Assembly: GCF_009758205.1 (NCBI RefSeq)
Contig: NZ_WRXN01000005.1
Location: 248,001-312,000 of the forward strand
Length of the DNA stretch: 64,000 nt
DNA from: Chitinophaga tropicalis
Lineage (GTDB): Bacteria; Bacteroidota; Bacteroidia; Chitinophagales; Chitinophagaceae
Reading direction: 5' to 3'
Shown: positions 1-7,235 of the stretch, one piece after another
Numbering within the stretch: position 1 is the stretch's first letter
How the letters are laid out: each line of letters opens with the position of its first letter
Made by a program: the position numbers and the translations under genes
The notes under the pieces: model-generated
Databases searched by the model: none
Told to the model about the DNA's origin: nothing
What the model saw: only the letters and a program-made list of their open reading frames with translations

Positions 1-21
1 TAAATGATTGTACGTCCTCTT

Positions 22-231
22 TTACTTAAAGAACCAGTTATTTACTATCTTTTTTAATTCATCAAAGACAATGGTTAAATCCATTATTGGCATAAAAGGA
101 TCAGAATAACCAGGCAGGTAGATATTGGGTGCATCAATTTCCTCTGCTGGCTGCGATACCGCATTATCAGAAGGCTTGTCTTGCGGCACAGGCTCAACGC
201 CTTTATTCGGGTTTATGATTTTCTGTTTCAT
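22..231 (-). CDS. Small acidic, proline-containing protein of unknown function
   Basis: A 69-residue frame that I do not recognise. The first half is polar and rich in Pro, Asp, Glu and Gln (for example the stretch VEPVPQDKPSD), and the second half is more hydrophobic, ending in VNNWFFK. There is no signal peptide, no clear membrane segment and no cysteine. A perfect TAnnTTTG box (TAGTTTTG on the minus strand, 259-266) lies 27 bases upstream of the ATG, which supports expression. It is divergent from the AraC regulator gene, so that regulator may control it (inference). A ribosomally made precursor peptide is possible from size and composition, but no maturation gene is visible here. Confidence 0.5.
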   Translation of the reverse strand: MKQKIINPNKGVEPVPQDKPSDNAVSQPAEEIDAPNIYLPGYSDPFMPIMDLTIVFDELKKIVNNWFFK

Positions 232-258
232 AATGACTCGTTAGTATTATTTACACAG

Positions 259-266
259 CAAAACTA
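259..266 (-). promoter_or_regulatory. Putative -7 promoter box (TAGTTTTG)
   Basis: It matches the Bacteroidota -7 consensus TAnnTTTG at all fixed positions and sits 27 bases before the start of the small leftward gene. I see no good -33 TTTG box at the usual spacing, so this rests on one element only. Confidence 0.35.
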
Positions 267-312
267 TCCTTGTTGGAAATTCATCTTTTTATATAATTAG
301 CCTAATATTTGT

Positions 313-320
313 TATTTTTG
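313..320 (+). promoter_or_regulatory. TAnnTTTG box immediately before the AraC start
   Basis: TATTTTTG fits the Bacteroidota -7 consensus but ends only five bases before the annotated ATG. Either the transcript is almost leaderless, the true start is further downstream, or the match is chance in AT-rich DNA. Confidence 0.25.
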
Positions 321-325
321 GCCAC

Positions 326-1111
326 ATGAAAATTCTTCAACAACTTATAAATAGTGTTGACCAGAATCCTAAATCAATCCTGGTCATGCGCCAGCAAACC
401 GAACAGCGGTTGCCTTCACATCAGCACGACAAGGCTCAGTTGTTATTAGTTTTTGGGGGAATTGCTTACCTGCAAACTGATGAAAAGGATTTCTATATTC
501 CGTCCAATCACTATATCTGGATCCCGAAAAAATATCCCCACAACCTGATGTTTAACACGCAGGATCTATATATCATCAACATCTATTTTCCAGGGAAAAG
601 CATGGGCGGTTTTTACGACGAAATGGGAATTTATCCGGTGAGTAAACTTCTGTCTGAAATGCTTTCTTTCACGGAAAAATGGCAGGGTGATTATCACAAA
701 GGTTCGTGGGAATTTGAGTTTTTAACAACTATGAAAAACGTGCTGTCCAAAGAAAACCTCAAAAAGTTTTCCATCCAGCTGCCCACTACTGACGATCAGC
801 GGCTCCAGGCTATTGTTGGCCAGCTTCGAAGCCGACTTAATGAAAATATTACCCTGGAAGAAACGGCGATGCAATCGGGAATGAGCGTGAGAAGTTTGAC
901 AAGATTATTTCAGACGAAACTTCACATCACCTTTGTTCAGTATATAAAAATGTTGAGGATTATCCGGGCTATGGAAATGATTAAAAACACCGAACTGAAC
1001 ATGACCGAAATTGCTTATGAGATTGGATACTCCAATATATCGGCATTCAGTAATAATTTTCACCAATTGACAAACATGAGACCTACGGAATTTAAGGCAT
1101 TGTCTTCATAA
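326..1111 (+). CDS. AraC family transcriptional regulator
   Basis: Cytoplasmic DNA-binding regulator of 261 residues, the usual length for one-domain-sensor AraC proteins. Residues 1-110 form a cupin-type sensor (QLLLVFGG, then IWIPKKYPHN, which resembles the conserved HxxYxIPPGxxH-like region). Residues 165-261 carry the double helix-turn-helix: LEETAMQSGMSVRSLTRLF for the first helix pair and MTEIAYEIGYSNISAFSNNF for the second, ending in RPTEFK. The ligand is unknown. It is divergent from the small gene at 22-231, and the following 400 bases hold only a decayed coding stretch, so its present target is not obvious. Confidence 0.9.
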   Translation: MKILQQLINSVDQNPKSILVMRQQTEQRLPSHQHDKAQLLLVFGGIAYLQTDEKDFYIPSNHYIWIPKKYPHNLMFNTQDLYIINIYFPGKSMGGFYDEMGIYPVSKLLSEMLSFTEKWQGDYHKGSWEFEFLTTMKNVLSKENLKKFSIQLPTTDDQRLQAIVGQLRSRLNENITLEETAMQSGMSVRSLTRLFQTKLHITFVQYIKMLRIIRAMEMIKNTELNMTEIAYEIGYSNISAFSNNFHQLTNMRPTEFKALSS

Positions 1112-1164
1112 GAAATCAAGGGGCCATCAATGCTATTTCGGATAAATATCAGATCGAACGGGAC

Positions 1165-1464
1165 GAACTACCGTGTCCTGAAGTACAGCATAAGTTAAAA
1201 GTCAATTTATTGGGAGAAATAGTTACATCTTTCACGATGCCAATGATCTGCATACCTGCTTCATTGATAATGGTATTGTTTGTATCTGTGCCATATACTT
1301 AAAAAAATGATCTACCCGCTTTCATTTTCCTAAGCGATAATAGGTCCGCTTTTAAATCAAAACATTTTAAATCTTTTAACATAGAATATTTTAAAAGTTT
1401 ATTCCATTCCAGTAATTTCTGCCAGAAATTTGGCTCTACAACGGCTATGGATATTATCAATTAA
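1165..1464 (+). pseudogene. Possible decayed coding remnant with a frameshift
   Basis: The 407-base space between the AraC gene and the TlpA gene has no intact gene. Reading it shows two adjacent open stretches in different frames that join naturally: one runs from about 1195 and reads ...NSYIFHDANDLHTCFIDNG... to a stop inside the A-run at about 1300; the other starts in that A-run and reads ...LPAFIFLSDNRSAFKSK... to a TAA at about 1464. A slip in the poly-A tract would link them. I do not recognise the protein. AT-rich DNA can stay open by chance, so this is a weak call. Confidence 0.3.
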
Positions 1465-1518
1465 TAATTACTAGCTATTAAAGACCAGTGTCGGAAATTC
1501 TGTACAAACATTACTATT

Positions 1519-2649
1519 ATGAAATCTCTTGTTTATTTTCTTATCCTCCTCATTTATCCACGTTTACTATATGGTCAAAAAAAATTCGAGGTATCCTTTT
1601 CGTTCCCTGACAGCGCAGAAATAAAAAAGCTGTCTTTCTTCTACTATGATTGTCATCTAAGAGAACTCAGGCCTGTTTCAGCATCTTATAGTAATAACCA
1701 GGCAACCATTTCTCACAGCTACAACACAGTATATGCTCAGATCTATGTAGAGTATGGCTCCACTGATTACAAGCATGGTATGACGATATTCACCACGGAA
1801 AAGCCGGCTAAAGTCATGTTCTCAGGTGTGATCAATGAAGCTGATCCCTTTAGAAATTATACGCTGGTGAATGCCCAGGATCCTAAACAGGAATTTTTAG
1901 CAGAGGAAGAATACATAAGAGAAGCTCAAAATACCTATAAGCAAATCTATGATTCAATAGCCCCTAAATGGAAATCAGAAGATAGTCTTGACTTTCATAA
2001 AGTCAAAGATGCAAAAATGGCAATTGATAGTAAACGACTGGAATACATTTCCAGTCACCCAAATTCCTATTCTTCTTTTTACTTGTTTGAGAAGTATTCT
2101 ATCAGAGTCCTTCCCCCGGACTTGCTTTTACAGCAGTTTGCTACAACTTTTCCGGCAAATTTCAGGAATAGTGAGGAGGGTGCTTGTATTAAAAAGTACA
2201 TATTGAACAGAGCAGTTGTAGAGGGACAGAAAAAAGCAATATCATTCACTGCTAATGACATAAACGCTAACAAGGTAATATTCGAAGAGATTTATAATAA
2301 GAAGAATGTATTGCTTGTATTCTGGGGAACATGGTGTCCACCATGTATAGATGAGATTCCTATAATCAGAGAAATAAGGCAGCGGTATTCCAAAGAACAA
2401 CTGGAGATAATTTCTGTTGCCGTTGAATCGCCTCTTGAAAAAGTCCAACAAATAATTAAGGAACAACAAATAGATTGGATCAATATTGTTAACGACAAAA
2501 AAATCAACTTGCTTTATCAGATAAATGCCTATCCGGAGGTTTTCCTTATCGAAAATAAAGGGAATATTATTTATAAATATTCAGACTATCCAGATCCTAA
2601 CCTCGGCAATTTGAAAAAAATCTTAGCTGCTCATGCAACCATTCATTAA
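1519..2649 (+). CDS. TlpA-like thioredoxin-fold protein, secreted
   Basis: A 376-residue periplasmic thiol-disulfide protein. An N-terminal signal peptide (about residues 1-19, ending LLYG) is followed by a 200-residue region with no motif I can name, resembling the DUF4369 modules that precede TlpA domains in Bacteroidota. The C-terminal thioredoxin fold (about 245-376) has the active site FWGTWCPPC with C273 and C276, and a cis-Pro region at INAYPEVFLI. Such proteins reduce disulfides in the envelope, often in cytochrome maturation or stress response; the specific partner cannot be told here. It stands alone between a decayed region and a convergent small gene. Confidence 0.85.
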   Translation: MKSLVYFLILLIYPRLLYGQKKFEVSFSFPDSAEIKKLSFFYYDCHLRELRPVSASYSNNQATISHSYNTVYAQIYVEYGSTDYKHGMTIFTTEKPAKVMFSGVINEADPFRNYTLVNAQDPKQEFLAEEEYIREAQNTYKQIYDSIAPKWKSEDSLDFHKVKDAKMAIDSKRLEYISSHPNSYSSFYLFEKYSIRVLPPDLLLQQFATTFPANFRNSEEGACIKKYILNRAVVEGQKKAISFTANDINANKVIFEEIYNKKNVLLVFWGTWCPPCIDEIPIIREIRQRYSKEQLEIISVAVESPLEKVQQIIKEQQIDWINIVNDKKINLLYQINAYPEVFLIENKGNIIYKYSDYPDPNLGNLKKILAAHATIH

Positions 2650-2716
2650 GAGTGAGAGCTAATATTTGATCCGACAGCTATAATTCAAGAGTTATTACTG
2701 AATCAGGCTTAGCAAA

Positions 2717-2776
2717 TGGAAATCCCATTTCACGATGTAATCATCGTGAAATCAATATGCGAAAGCTGCATTTCCA
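2717..2776. other. Nested hairpin between convergent genes
   Basis: An inner perfect 11-bp stem (ATTTCACGATG at 2727-2737, loop TAAT, CATCGTGAAAT at 2742-2752) is enclosed by a second short inverted pair, TGGAAAT at 2717-2723 and ATTTCCA at 2770-2776. No T-run follows on either strand, so it is not a standard intrinsic terminator, though it lies where one would be expected. Confidence 0.45.
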
Positions 2777-2780
2777 TCAG

Positions 2781-2990
2781 TTAATGATGAGTCTGCGGAT
2801 GCAATAACTTAAAAAGCTCCTGTTGAAGATCTTCGTTTTTATGCTTATTCAATTGTTCAGTTTCGATTTCGTAAAAGCCTTTCTTTTTACCTAAAGTTCC
2901 AATAACGAAGGAATGTCCGGCTTGCGCAGGCTCACCGGTTTCGGGGTGCTTCTTTGAGAGCGTTACAACAACATCTTTGTATTTTGACAT
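2781..2990 (-). CDS. Small charged protein of unknown function
   Basis: A 69-residue cytoplasmic protein, basic at the N-terminus (MSKYKDVVVTLSKKHPETGE) with Lys and Glu throughout and a His-rich end (HPQTHH). It has no signal peptide or membrane segment and no family I can name. Codon use and the compact, stop-free frame look like a real gene. A 16-bp perfect palindrome (AAAATCTGCAGATTTT, 3007-3022) lies 16 bases upstream of the start and could be an operator. It is convergent with the TlpA gene. Confidence 0.5.
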   Translation of the reverse strand: MSKYKDVVVTLSKKHPETGEPAQAGHSFVIGTLGKKKGFYEIETEQLNKHKNEDLQQELFKLLHPQTHH

Positions 2991-3006
2991 ACTATGAATA
3001 TACCAT

Positions 3007-3022
3007 AAAATCTGCAGATTTT
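3007..3022. promoter_or_regulatory. Perfect 16-bp palindrome upstream of a small gene
   Basis: AAAATCTGCAGATTTT is fully self-complementary and lies 16 bases upstream of the leftward gene at 2781-2990. The place and symmetry suit an operator for a dimeric regulator, but an AT-rich palindrome of this length can arise by chance. Confidence 0.25.
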
Positions 3023-3131
3023 GTTTGATTTACAATGTTTTCTAAAACTTAATGGGCCACTTACCATATCTATGAGTATTATCAGCGATATTATTTTCAT
3101 CAATAAAATTACTATCGAGCCGCTTATCCTT

Positions 3132-3139
3132 TAACTTTG
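3132..3139 (+). promoter_or_regulatory. Putative -7 promoter box (TAACTTTG)
   Basis: A perfect TAnnTTTG match four bases before the methyltransferase ATG. No TTTG box is visible 19 bases upstream. The closeness to the ATG implies a very short or absent 5' leader if the box is used. Confidence 0.3.
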
Positions 3140-3143
3140 ATCC

Positions 3144-3755
3144 ATGCAATCGGAACTTCAGCAACTTTACGGAAATATAGATATTTACCTCTTTGACCAA
3201 CTGCTTAAAGGCACTTATGATAACTGTAAAAAGGTGCTCGACGCAGGCTGCGGAAATGGGCGTAACCTGATTTACTTCTTAAAAAACGGCTATGAGGTGT
3301 ATGGGATTGATCCTAATCCCAATGCAATATCAGCAGTTAAGCAGTTATCACAAACGCAGAGCCATGCTAACTCTAAAGAGAATTTTGTAATTGCTTCGGC
3401 TGAAGACCTGCCTTTTGATGATAATTATTTTGACCTGGTGATCAGCAGTGCCGTATTGCACTTCGCCAACAGCCCAGATCATTTTGATAATATGATCCAC
3501 TCAATGTGGCGGGTACTGAAACCGGGCGGCTATTTATTTGCAAGACTTGCGTCAGATATTGGGATTGAAACGCTGGTGCACAACCTGGGCAATAGCCGCT
3601 ATCTTTTGCCCGATGGCAGCGAACGTTTTTTGGTTAATCAGCAATTGCTGCTTCAATATACCGAAAGCCTCAACGCCCGGCTCCATGAACCTATAAAAAC
3701 CACCAATGTGCAAAACTTACGGTGTATGACCACCTGGTGTTTACAGAAAGTTTAA
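3144..3755 (+). CDS. Class I SAM-dependent methyltransferase
   Basis: A 203-residue cytoplasmic enzyme with the Rossmann-type SAM-binding core. Motif I is VLDAGCGNGRN at residues 31-41; motif II ends in YGIDPNPNAI; the motif IV region is LPFDDNYFDLVISSAVLHF; and a typical RVLKPGGYLFARL strand follows. This is the Methyltransf_11 type, which acts on small molecules or lipids; the substrate cannot be read from sequence. The gene is convergent with a leftward operon that holds another, membrane-bound methyltransferase, with only 65 bases between the stops and no clear terminator. Confidence 0.85.
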   Translation: MQSELQQLYGNIDIYLFDQLLKGTYDNCKKVLDAGCGNGRNLIYFLKNGYEVYGIDPNPNAISAVKQLSQTQSHANSKENFVIASAEDLPFDDNYFDLVISSAVLHFANSPDHFDNMIHSMWRVLKPGGYLFARLASDIGIETLVHNLGNSRYLLPDGSERFLVNQQLLLQYTESLNARLHEPIKTTNVQNLRCMTTWCLQKV

Positions 3756-3820
3756 GAGCCATCTCTGGTCTGTTAAATAACTGGTATTTTTTCGCGTATA
3801 TGCTATACCTGGCCGGTATG

Positions 3821-4216
3821 TTAAGCAAAGCATGTGGTAAAAAATATAACACTCATGTATCCAAACAACAAGGAGAACAGTACATGTATAATAGTCTCAA
3901 ACCTTTTGCCTTTCCAAAGGTCTGGTGAGTACCCAAAGAACTGAATGAAAAACCTGGTTATCCAGAATAGCCCCATACCAAAAGATATTTTCTTTCCAAA
4001 AGGAGTATTCATAAGCTCATTACCGGAGGTCAGGCATAACAAGCCCAACAGAAAGACAGAAAGGGCAATAAAGAATGTATGAATAGTCATCATCTGGCGA
4101 TTGATCATGCTCAATGGCCTGAGTTCTTCTCTCCAGTTGAAATATCTTGGGAATACAGCATGGCTAAGTGCCAGTACTATCAAAAGTAATCCTATTATCC
4201 TAAAATGGATTATCAT
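3821..4216 (-). CDS. Four-helix membrane protein, last gene of the DoxX/DUF2071 operon
   Basis: A 131-residue integral membrane protein with four hydrophobic segments (about residues 3-22, 42-63, 72-95 and 108-129) and no signal peptide. A short polar loop (FNWREELRPLSMINRQMM) follows the first helix, and Arg/Lys patches lie between helices. I do not recognise the family. Its start overlaps the end of the upstream methyltransferase gene by 17 bases, so the two are almost certainly co-translated. The context suggests a role next to a membrane methyltransferase, perhaps in lipid or quinone chemistry, but this is inference. Confidence 0.75.
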   Translation of the reverse strand: MIIHFRIIGLLLIVLALSHAVFPRYFNWREELRPLSMINRQMMTIHTFFIALSVFLLGLLCLTSGNELMNTPFGKKISFGMGLFWITRFFIQFFGYSPDLWKGKRFETIIHVLFSLLFGYMSVIFFTTCFA

Positions 4217-4952
4217 CTTTAGAAATTATAAAGGTCGAAATAAAAGGAGTAAGCTTAATCTCCTGGGTTAGCTTCAAATCAGCCTGGCTGAAGAGCTGCA
4301 ACCAGGATCTCTTTGAATAGAAATGTAAAAAGCCAATATTATATGCGATGAAATTTGCTGTATCTCTCAGATGCTCTGTTAAATAGATCTCTCCCCCGGG
4401 TTTTATGATCCTGGCCAGTTCTTTCATAAAATCCGCTCTTTCTGCCCTGTTCCTTATTTCATGTGCAGAAAAAATGATGAATATTTTGTCTGCTGAGGCA
4501 TCTTCAACCGGCAGTCTGCCTGCTTCAGCCCATACGGTTTGTGGGAGGACCGGATAAGCCTTCCGCGCCCGTTTGATTGAAAGCTCTGTGTGCTTTTGCG
4601 GATTATAAAAATCTATTATCCGCAGTTCCGCATTTTTGTACTTATTCCCAAGTAAGAGGCTTGTTTCATCAAATCCTGCATGAATATTCACAATCAGGTG
4701 TTCAGCCTTTGTGCTATTTGCCCAGTTTAGGCTATACAGATCAGACAGATCATAAATGTAGAATGATACCAGCAAAGAGGTGACGCTTACCGCAAAAGAC
4801 AAAACAGGAATTATATAAAGTATGGGAAGTTCTTTAAAATAGCCAGCCGCTATGATAGTAAGTATCATCATAGCAACGGAAAATACATAGAAATGCCAGT
4901 TGAACCTGATAATATTGAGTACACCCTGGAAGGGCTTTCTTATTGCTTCCAT
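4200..4952 (-). CDS. Membrane-anchored class I methyltransferase
   Basis: A 250-residue protein with two N-terminal membrane segments (about residues 18-37 and 43-68) and a cytoplasmic methyltransferase-like domain. The C-terminal half has the order of a class I methyltransferase: an acidic strand end (RIIDFYNP), a central region (KIFIIFSAHEIRNRAERADF) and the strand IIKPGGEIYLTEH. Motif I is degenerate: where GxGxG is expected the protein has IHAGFDETS, so SAM binding may differ or be weak. The gene overlaps the DUF2071 gene by 13 bases and the next membrane gene by 17, giving tight translational coupling. The substrate is unknown; the membrane anchor points to a lipid-like substrate (inference). 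Confidence 0.75.
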   Translation of the reverse strand: MEAIRKPFQGVLNIIRFNWHFYVFSVAMMILTIIAAGYFKELPILYIIPVLSFAVSVTSLLVSFYIYDLSDLYSLNWANSTKAEHLIVNIHAGFDETSLLLGNKYKNAELRIIDFYNPQKHTELSIKRARKAYPVLPQTVWAEAGRLPVEDASADKIFIIFSAHEIRNRAERADFMKELARIIKPGGEIYLTEHLRDTANFIAYNIGFLHFYSKRSWLQLFSQADLKLTQEIKLTPFISTFIISKDDNPF

Positions 4953-5677
4953 ATCTCCAGTTTACCTTTTTTCCAGGAGTATGGAACATTATTAATAATA
5001 AAAGCGTTGGCAAGAACAGCATTTTCAATATTGAGGGAATCAAAAAAAGAAAAGTTATGATCAATAACCTTTATTGGCTTTGGCGTCCAGTTTTGCCTGA
5101 CCCCTTCAACGATTAAAACCTCCTTCGTTTCTGCATTAAATCTGAACGTAAAAGGAAGCGGGCCGGCAAATCTCCGCGCTTCTTTCCAATCAGTAAATGG
5201 TGACCCTGCCGGCAATGATACGTCCCCATCAACATCCAGGGAAACTTTAAAATCCGATCCTGATGACTCAAATAATTTTATGTTACCTGATTGGACCTGC
5301 TTAATATCTGTAGTTGTATAACTATAATGGGTAAAGAGATTTCCGAAGATCTCCATCTTTCTTTTGTTTGTCTCGGACTTAAGAATGTACAAGCCACGCA
5401 GATTTTTACCTGCATTATCAGTATATCTCACAAACACCCTATATCCGATTAAAAAAAAGTCATTACCCATAAATGCAGGGAAACCCTCCGGACGAAGTTT
5501 TTTCGTCTGAACCATGGCCACTGCAATAAATCCATATTTATCATTAAATGTATCAAGTGCCAGGCAAGCTGGAATGAGCTGCATTAATTGTTCTTTTGCC
5601 ACGGCGAAAGTCAATACTATTGAACTTTCAAAGAATGCCTTAACAGCGAAAGGGTGATTTTTAAGACCTGAGAACAT
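4940..5677 (-). CDS. DUF2071 family protein (acetoacetate-decarboxylase-like barrel)
   Basis: A 245-residue soluble protein that resembles the DUF2071/YqjF family: LMQLIPACLALDTF matches the conserved phrase in which a hydrophobic strand leads into L(I/L)PxxLxLDTF, followed by the GFIAVAMV strand, FFLIGYRVFVRY and RGLYILKSE. The family is predicted to share the beta-barrel of acetoacetate decarboxylase, but no activity is established for it. It begins eight bases after the DoxX-like gene and overlaps the methyltransferase gene by 13 bases. DoxX-like and DUF2071 genes are often neighbours in Bacteroidota, which supports a shared process at the membrane. Catalytic lysine assignment is not possible from sequence reading alone. 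Confidence 0.75.
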   Translation of the reverse strand: MFSGLKNHPFAVKAFFESSIVLTFAVAKEQLMQLIPACLALDTFNDKYGFIAVAMVQTKKLRPEGFPAFMGNDFFLIGYRVFVRYTDNAGKNLRGLYILKSETNKRKMEIFGNLFTHYSYTTTDIKQVQSGNIKLFESSGSDFKVSLDVDGDVSLPAGSPFTDWKEARRFAGPLPFTFRFNAETKEVLIVEGVRQNWTPKPIKVIDHNFSFFDSLNIENAVLANAFIINNVPYSWKKGKLEIWKQ

Positions 5678-5685
5678 ATGATTAT

Positions 5686-6066
5686 TTATGCCTGATTTGG
5701 ATTTAGCTTAAATTCTGTATAGTAAATAATCAGAATAAAAAAGAACGCAAAGAGGGAATTAAATTTACCCCAAAGCAACAAATCCGGGGCAAGGAAAAAT
5801 TCAAGGAGGTTCATTGCTGCCACAATTGTAATTTGAAGTACAGCATTATACCTTGATTTTATTCCACTTATGGTCCAGGCAGCCATTCCGATTTCCGAAA
5901 GCCCGATTGCCAGTGTCAGCCCTCCTGAATACCTGCCTCCTAATATCCGGGCAACAATCTGTTCATGCCGCGGAACCAGGTTAAGGACTTTACATAACAG
6001 GCCGTTTATCAGCCAGATTAGTCCAATAAAGTAAGTCAGTATTTTATGAGTGCGTATATTCCACAT
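5686..6066 (-). CDS. DoxX-like membrane protein
   Basis: A 126-residue integral membrane protein with four helices (about 9-28, 46-65, 72-92 and 98-116). It fits the DoxX-like family by size and helix layout, with a glycine-rich second segment (ILGGRYSGGLTLAIGLSEIG). It is the first gene of a four-gene leftward operon (DoxX-like, DUF2071, membrane methyltransferase, four-helix protein) with spacings of 8, -13 and -17 bases. Family members are linked to redox and quinone-related functions in some species, but its role here is not known. Confidence 0.75.
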   Translation of the reverse strand: MWNIRTHKILTYFIGLIWLINGLLCKVLNLVPRHEQIVARILGGRYSGGLTLAIGLSEIGMAAWTISGIKSRYNAVLQITIVAAMNLLEFFLAPDLLLWGKFNSLFAFFFILIIYYTEFKLNPNQA

Positions 6067-6229
6067 GTTGATAGTGCAATTTCATAGGAGCATGAAGATA
6101 CAAATAGTTAGCTAATCCTCTTTTCGCATATAAAGGCCATTGTTTTATAATTCTTTTGGGATATTTCAGGTTCCTTAGTATTATTGATACCATAATATCC
6201 TGTATCAGGAATACTTAACAATCCCTTCT

Positions 6230-6667
6230 ATGAAGCCATATTTACTCTTAATTTCCTGCTTTGGCATCGCTACCATCTGCCTGGTATTGTACGCCCGTTC
6301 ACAAAAGCCAATAACTAATTATGACAGGCGGGTTAATGAAAACCTGGAAAAAGTGACAATCCTGTATGTCCCTCTTGCTACTAAAGCACCTGTAGTGGTG
6401 AGCTGTGATCAATTACAAACAGTATTTGGGAAGAAACTGAAAGTACTGGAAATAACCGATCAGCAGAAACTTAAAAAAATAGCTACCTTATTTCTGAATG
6501 CTGTCTCCGCTAAAGACCGCTACCTGAATGTCCGCGCCAAATTCATTCTCCGTTACGAAAAACATACTGAAACATACTGCATGGACAGGGAAGGAACATT
6601 GGAAGGATATGAATTCCGCTGGGGACCGGAAATTGCAAAATGGTTCAGGCAGGAAGTAGAGAAGTAA
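6230..6667 (+). CDS. Membrane-anchored protein of unknown function
   Basis: A 145-residue protein with one N-terminal hydrophobic segment (residues 4-23, [18 protein letters not shown]) that may be an uncleaved anchor or signal, followed by a soluble domain of about 120 residues. I do not recognise the domain. Two cysteines (in VSCDQLQ and TYCMDRE) lie in the exported part and could pair. The gene is divergent from the DoxX-like operon, and its end is 68 bases before the VF530 gene. Confidence 0.6.
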   Translation: MKPYLLLISCFGIATICLVLYARSQKPITNYDRRVNENLEKVTILYVPLATKAPVVVSCDQLQTVFGKKLKVLEITDQQKLKKIATLFLNAVSAKDRYLNVRAKFILRYEKHTETYCMDREGTLEGYEFRWGPEIAKWFRQEVEK

Positions 6668-6706
6668 CCTCAGGCAGCAACGATAGCTTCTTTGCCCTAT
6701 GTACCG

Positions 6707-6714
6707 TATCTTTG
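6707..6714 (+). promoter_or_regulatory. Putative -7 promoter box (TATCTTTG)
   Basis: A perfect TAnnTTTG match 21 bases before the VF530 start codon, a normal leader length. A TTTG lies upstream (6691-6694), but at 12 rather than about 19 bases. Confidence 0.4.
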
Positions 6715-6735
6715 CCCGCAAGCAACATCATATAT

Positions 6736-6972
6736 ATGGAAACAGGAAATACATCAAAAGATCCTTTACACGGGGTAACACTGGAAAAGATCATTACACA
6801 GCTCGTAGAGGCCTACGGTTGGGATGAACTGGGATACCAGATCCGGATCAATTGCTTTATCAGCAACCCGTCTGTACAATCCAGCCTCAAATTCCTGCGT
6901 AAAACACCCTGGGCCAGGACTAAAGTTGAAGATTTTTATAAAGACGCCTTGCGGAAGGGGAAGTTGAAATAA
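6736..6972 (+). CDS. VF530 family (DUF2132) putative DNA-binding protein
   Basis: A 78-residue protein matching the VF530 family: [20 protein letters not shown], then [33 protein letters not shown]. These phrases are strongly conserved in the family, named after a Vibrio fischeri protein with a known fold and suggested DNA-binding role. I chose the ATG at 6736, not an upstream in-frame ATG at 6640, because family homology begins there, the upstream part overlaps the previous gene, and a TATCTTTG box lies between. The function in the cell is not established. Confidence 0.85.
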   Translation: METGNTSKDPLHGVTLEKIITQLVEAYGWDELGYQIRINCFISNPSVQSSLKFLRKTPWARTKVEDFYKDALRKGKLK

Positions 6973-7043
6973 TTGAACATTCCCCTCTCCTGTTTTATTA
7001 AAAAACCCCCTCTCCCAACTTTTCTAGCCCGGTACACCTTTAA

Positions 7044-7235
7044 TCGCAGTGAATTAAACTACTTTCATAGATATATCCTTTTCACCCTAATCTAAACCCG
7101 CATGAGACCACAGTGAATTAAACGATTTTCATAATATATCCGTTTTCACCCTAATCCAAACCCGCATGAGATCGCAGTGAATTAACTACTTTATAGATAT
7201 ATCCATTTTTCACCCTAATCTAAACTCGCATGAGA
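7044..7235 (+). repeat. Three 64-bp tandem repeats ending in the protease start codon
   Basis: Three head-to-tail copies, each exactly 64 bases: 7044-7107, 7108-7171 and 7172-7235. Each begins near CGCAGTGAATTAA, contains a TTTTCACCCTAATC segment and ends in CGCATGAGA. The ATG in the third copy (7230) is the start of the metalloprotease. The ATGs in copies 1 and 2 open four-codon frames, Met-Arg-Pro-Gln-stop and Met-Arg-Ser-Gln-stop, because 64 is not a multiple of three. Copies differ at a handful of bases, with compensating small gaps in copy 3. The block looks like a triplicated leader or ribosome-binding region. Confidence 0.9.

Noticed and set aside
3722-3928. Open frame spanning the end of the methyltransferase
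   Set aside because: It covers two real gene ends in the wrong frame and has no start context.
7044-7235. The tandem repeats as a CRISPR array
   Set aside because: The 64-base copies are directly adjacent with no spacers, and no cas gene is in the window.
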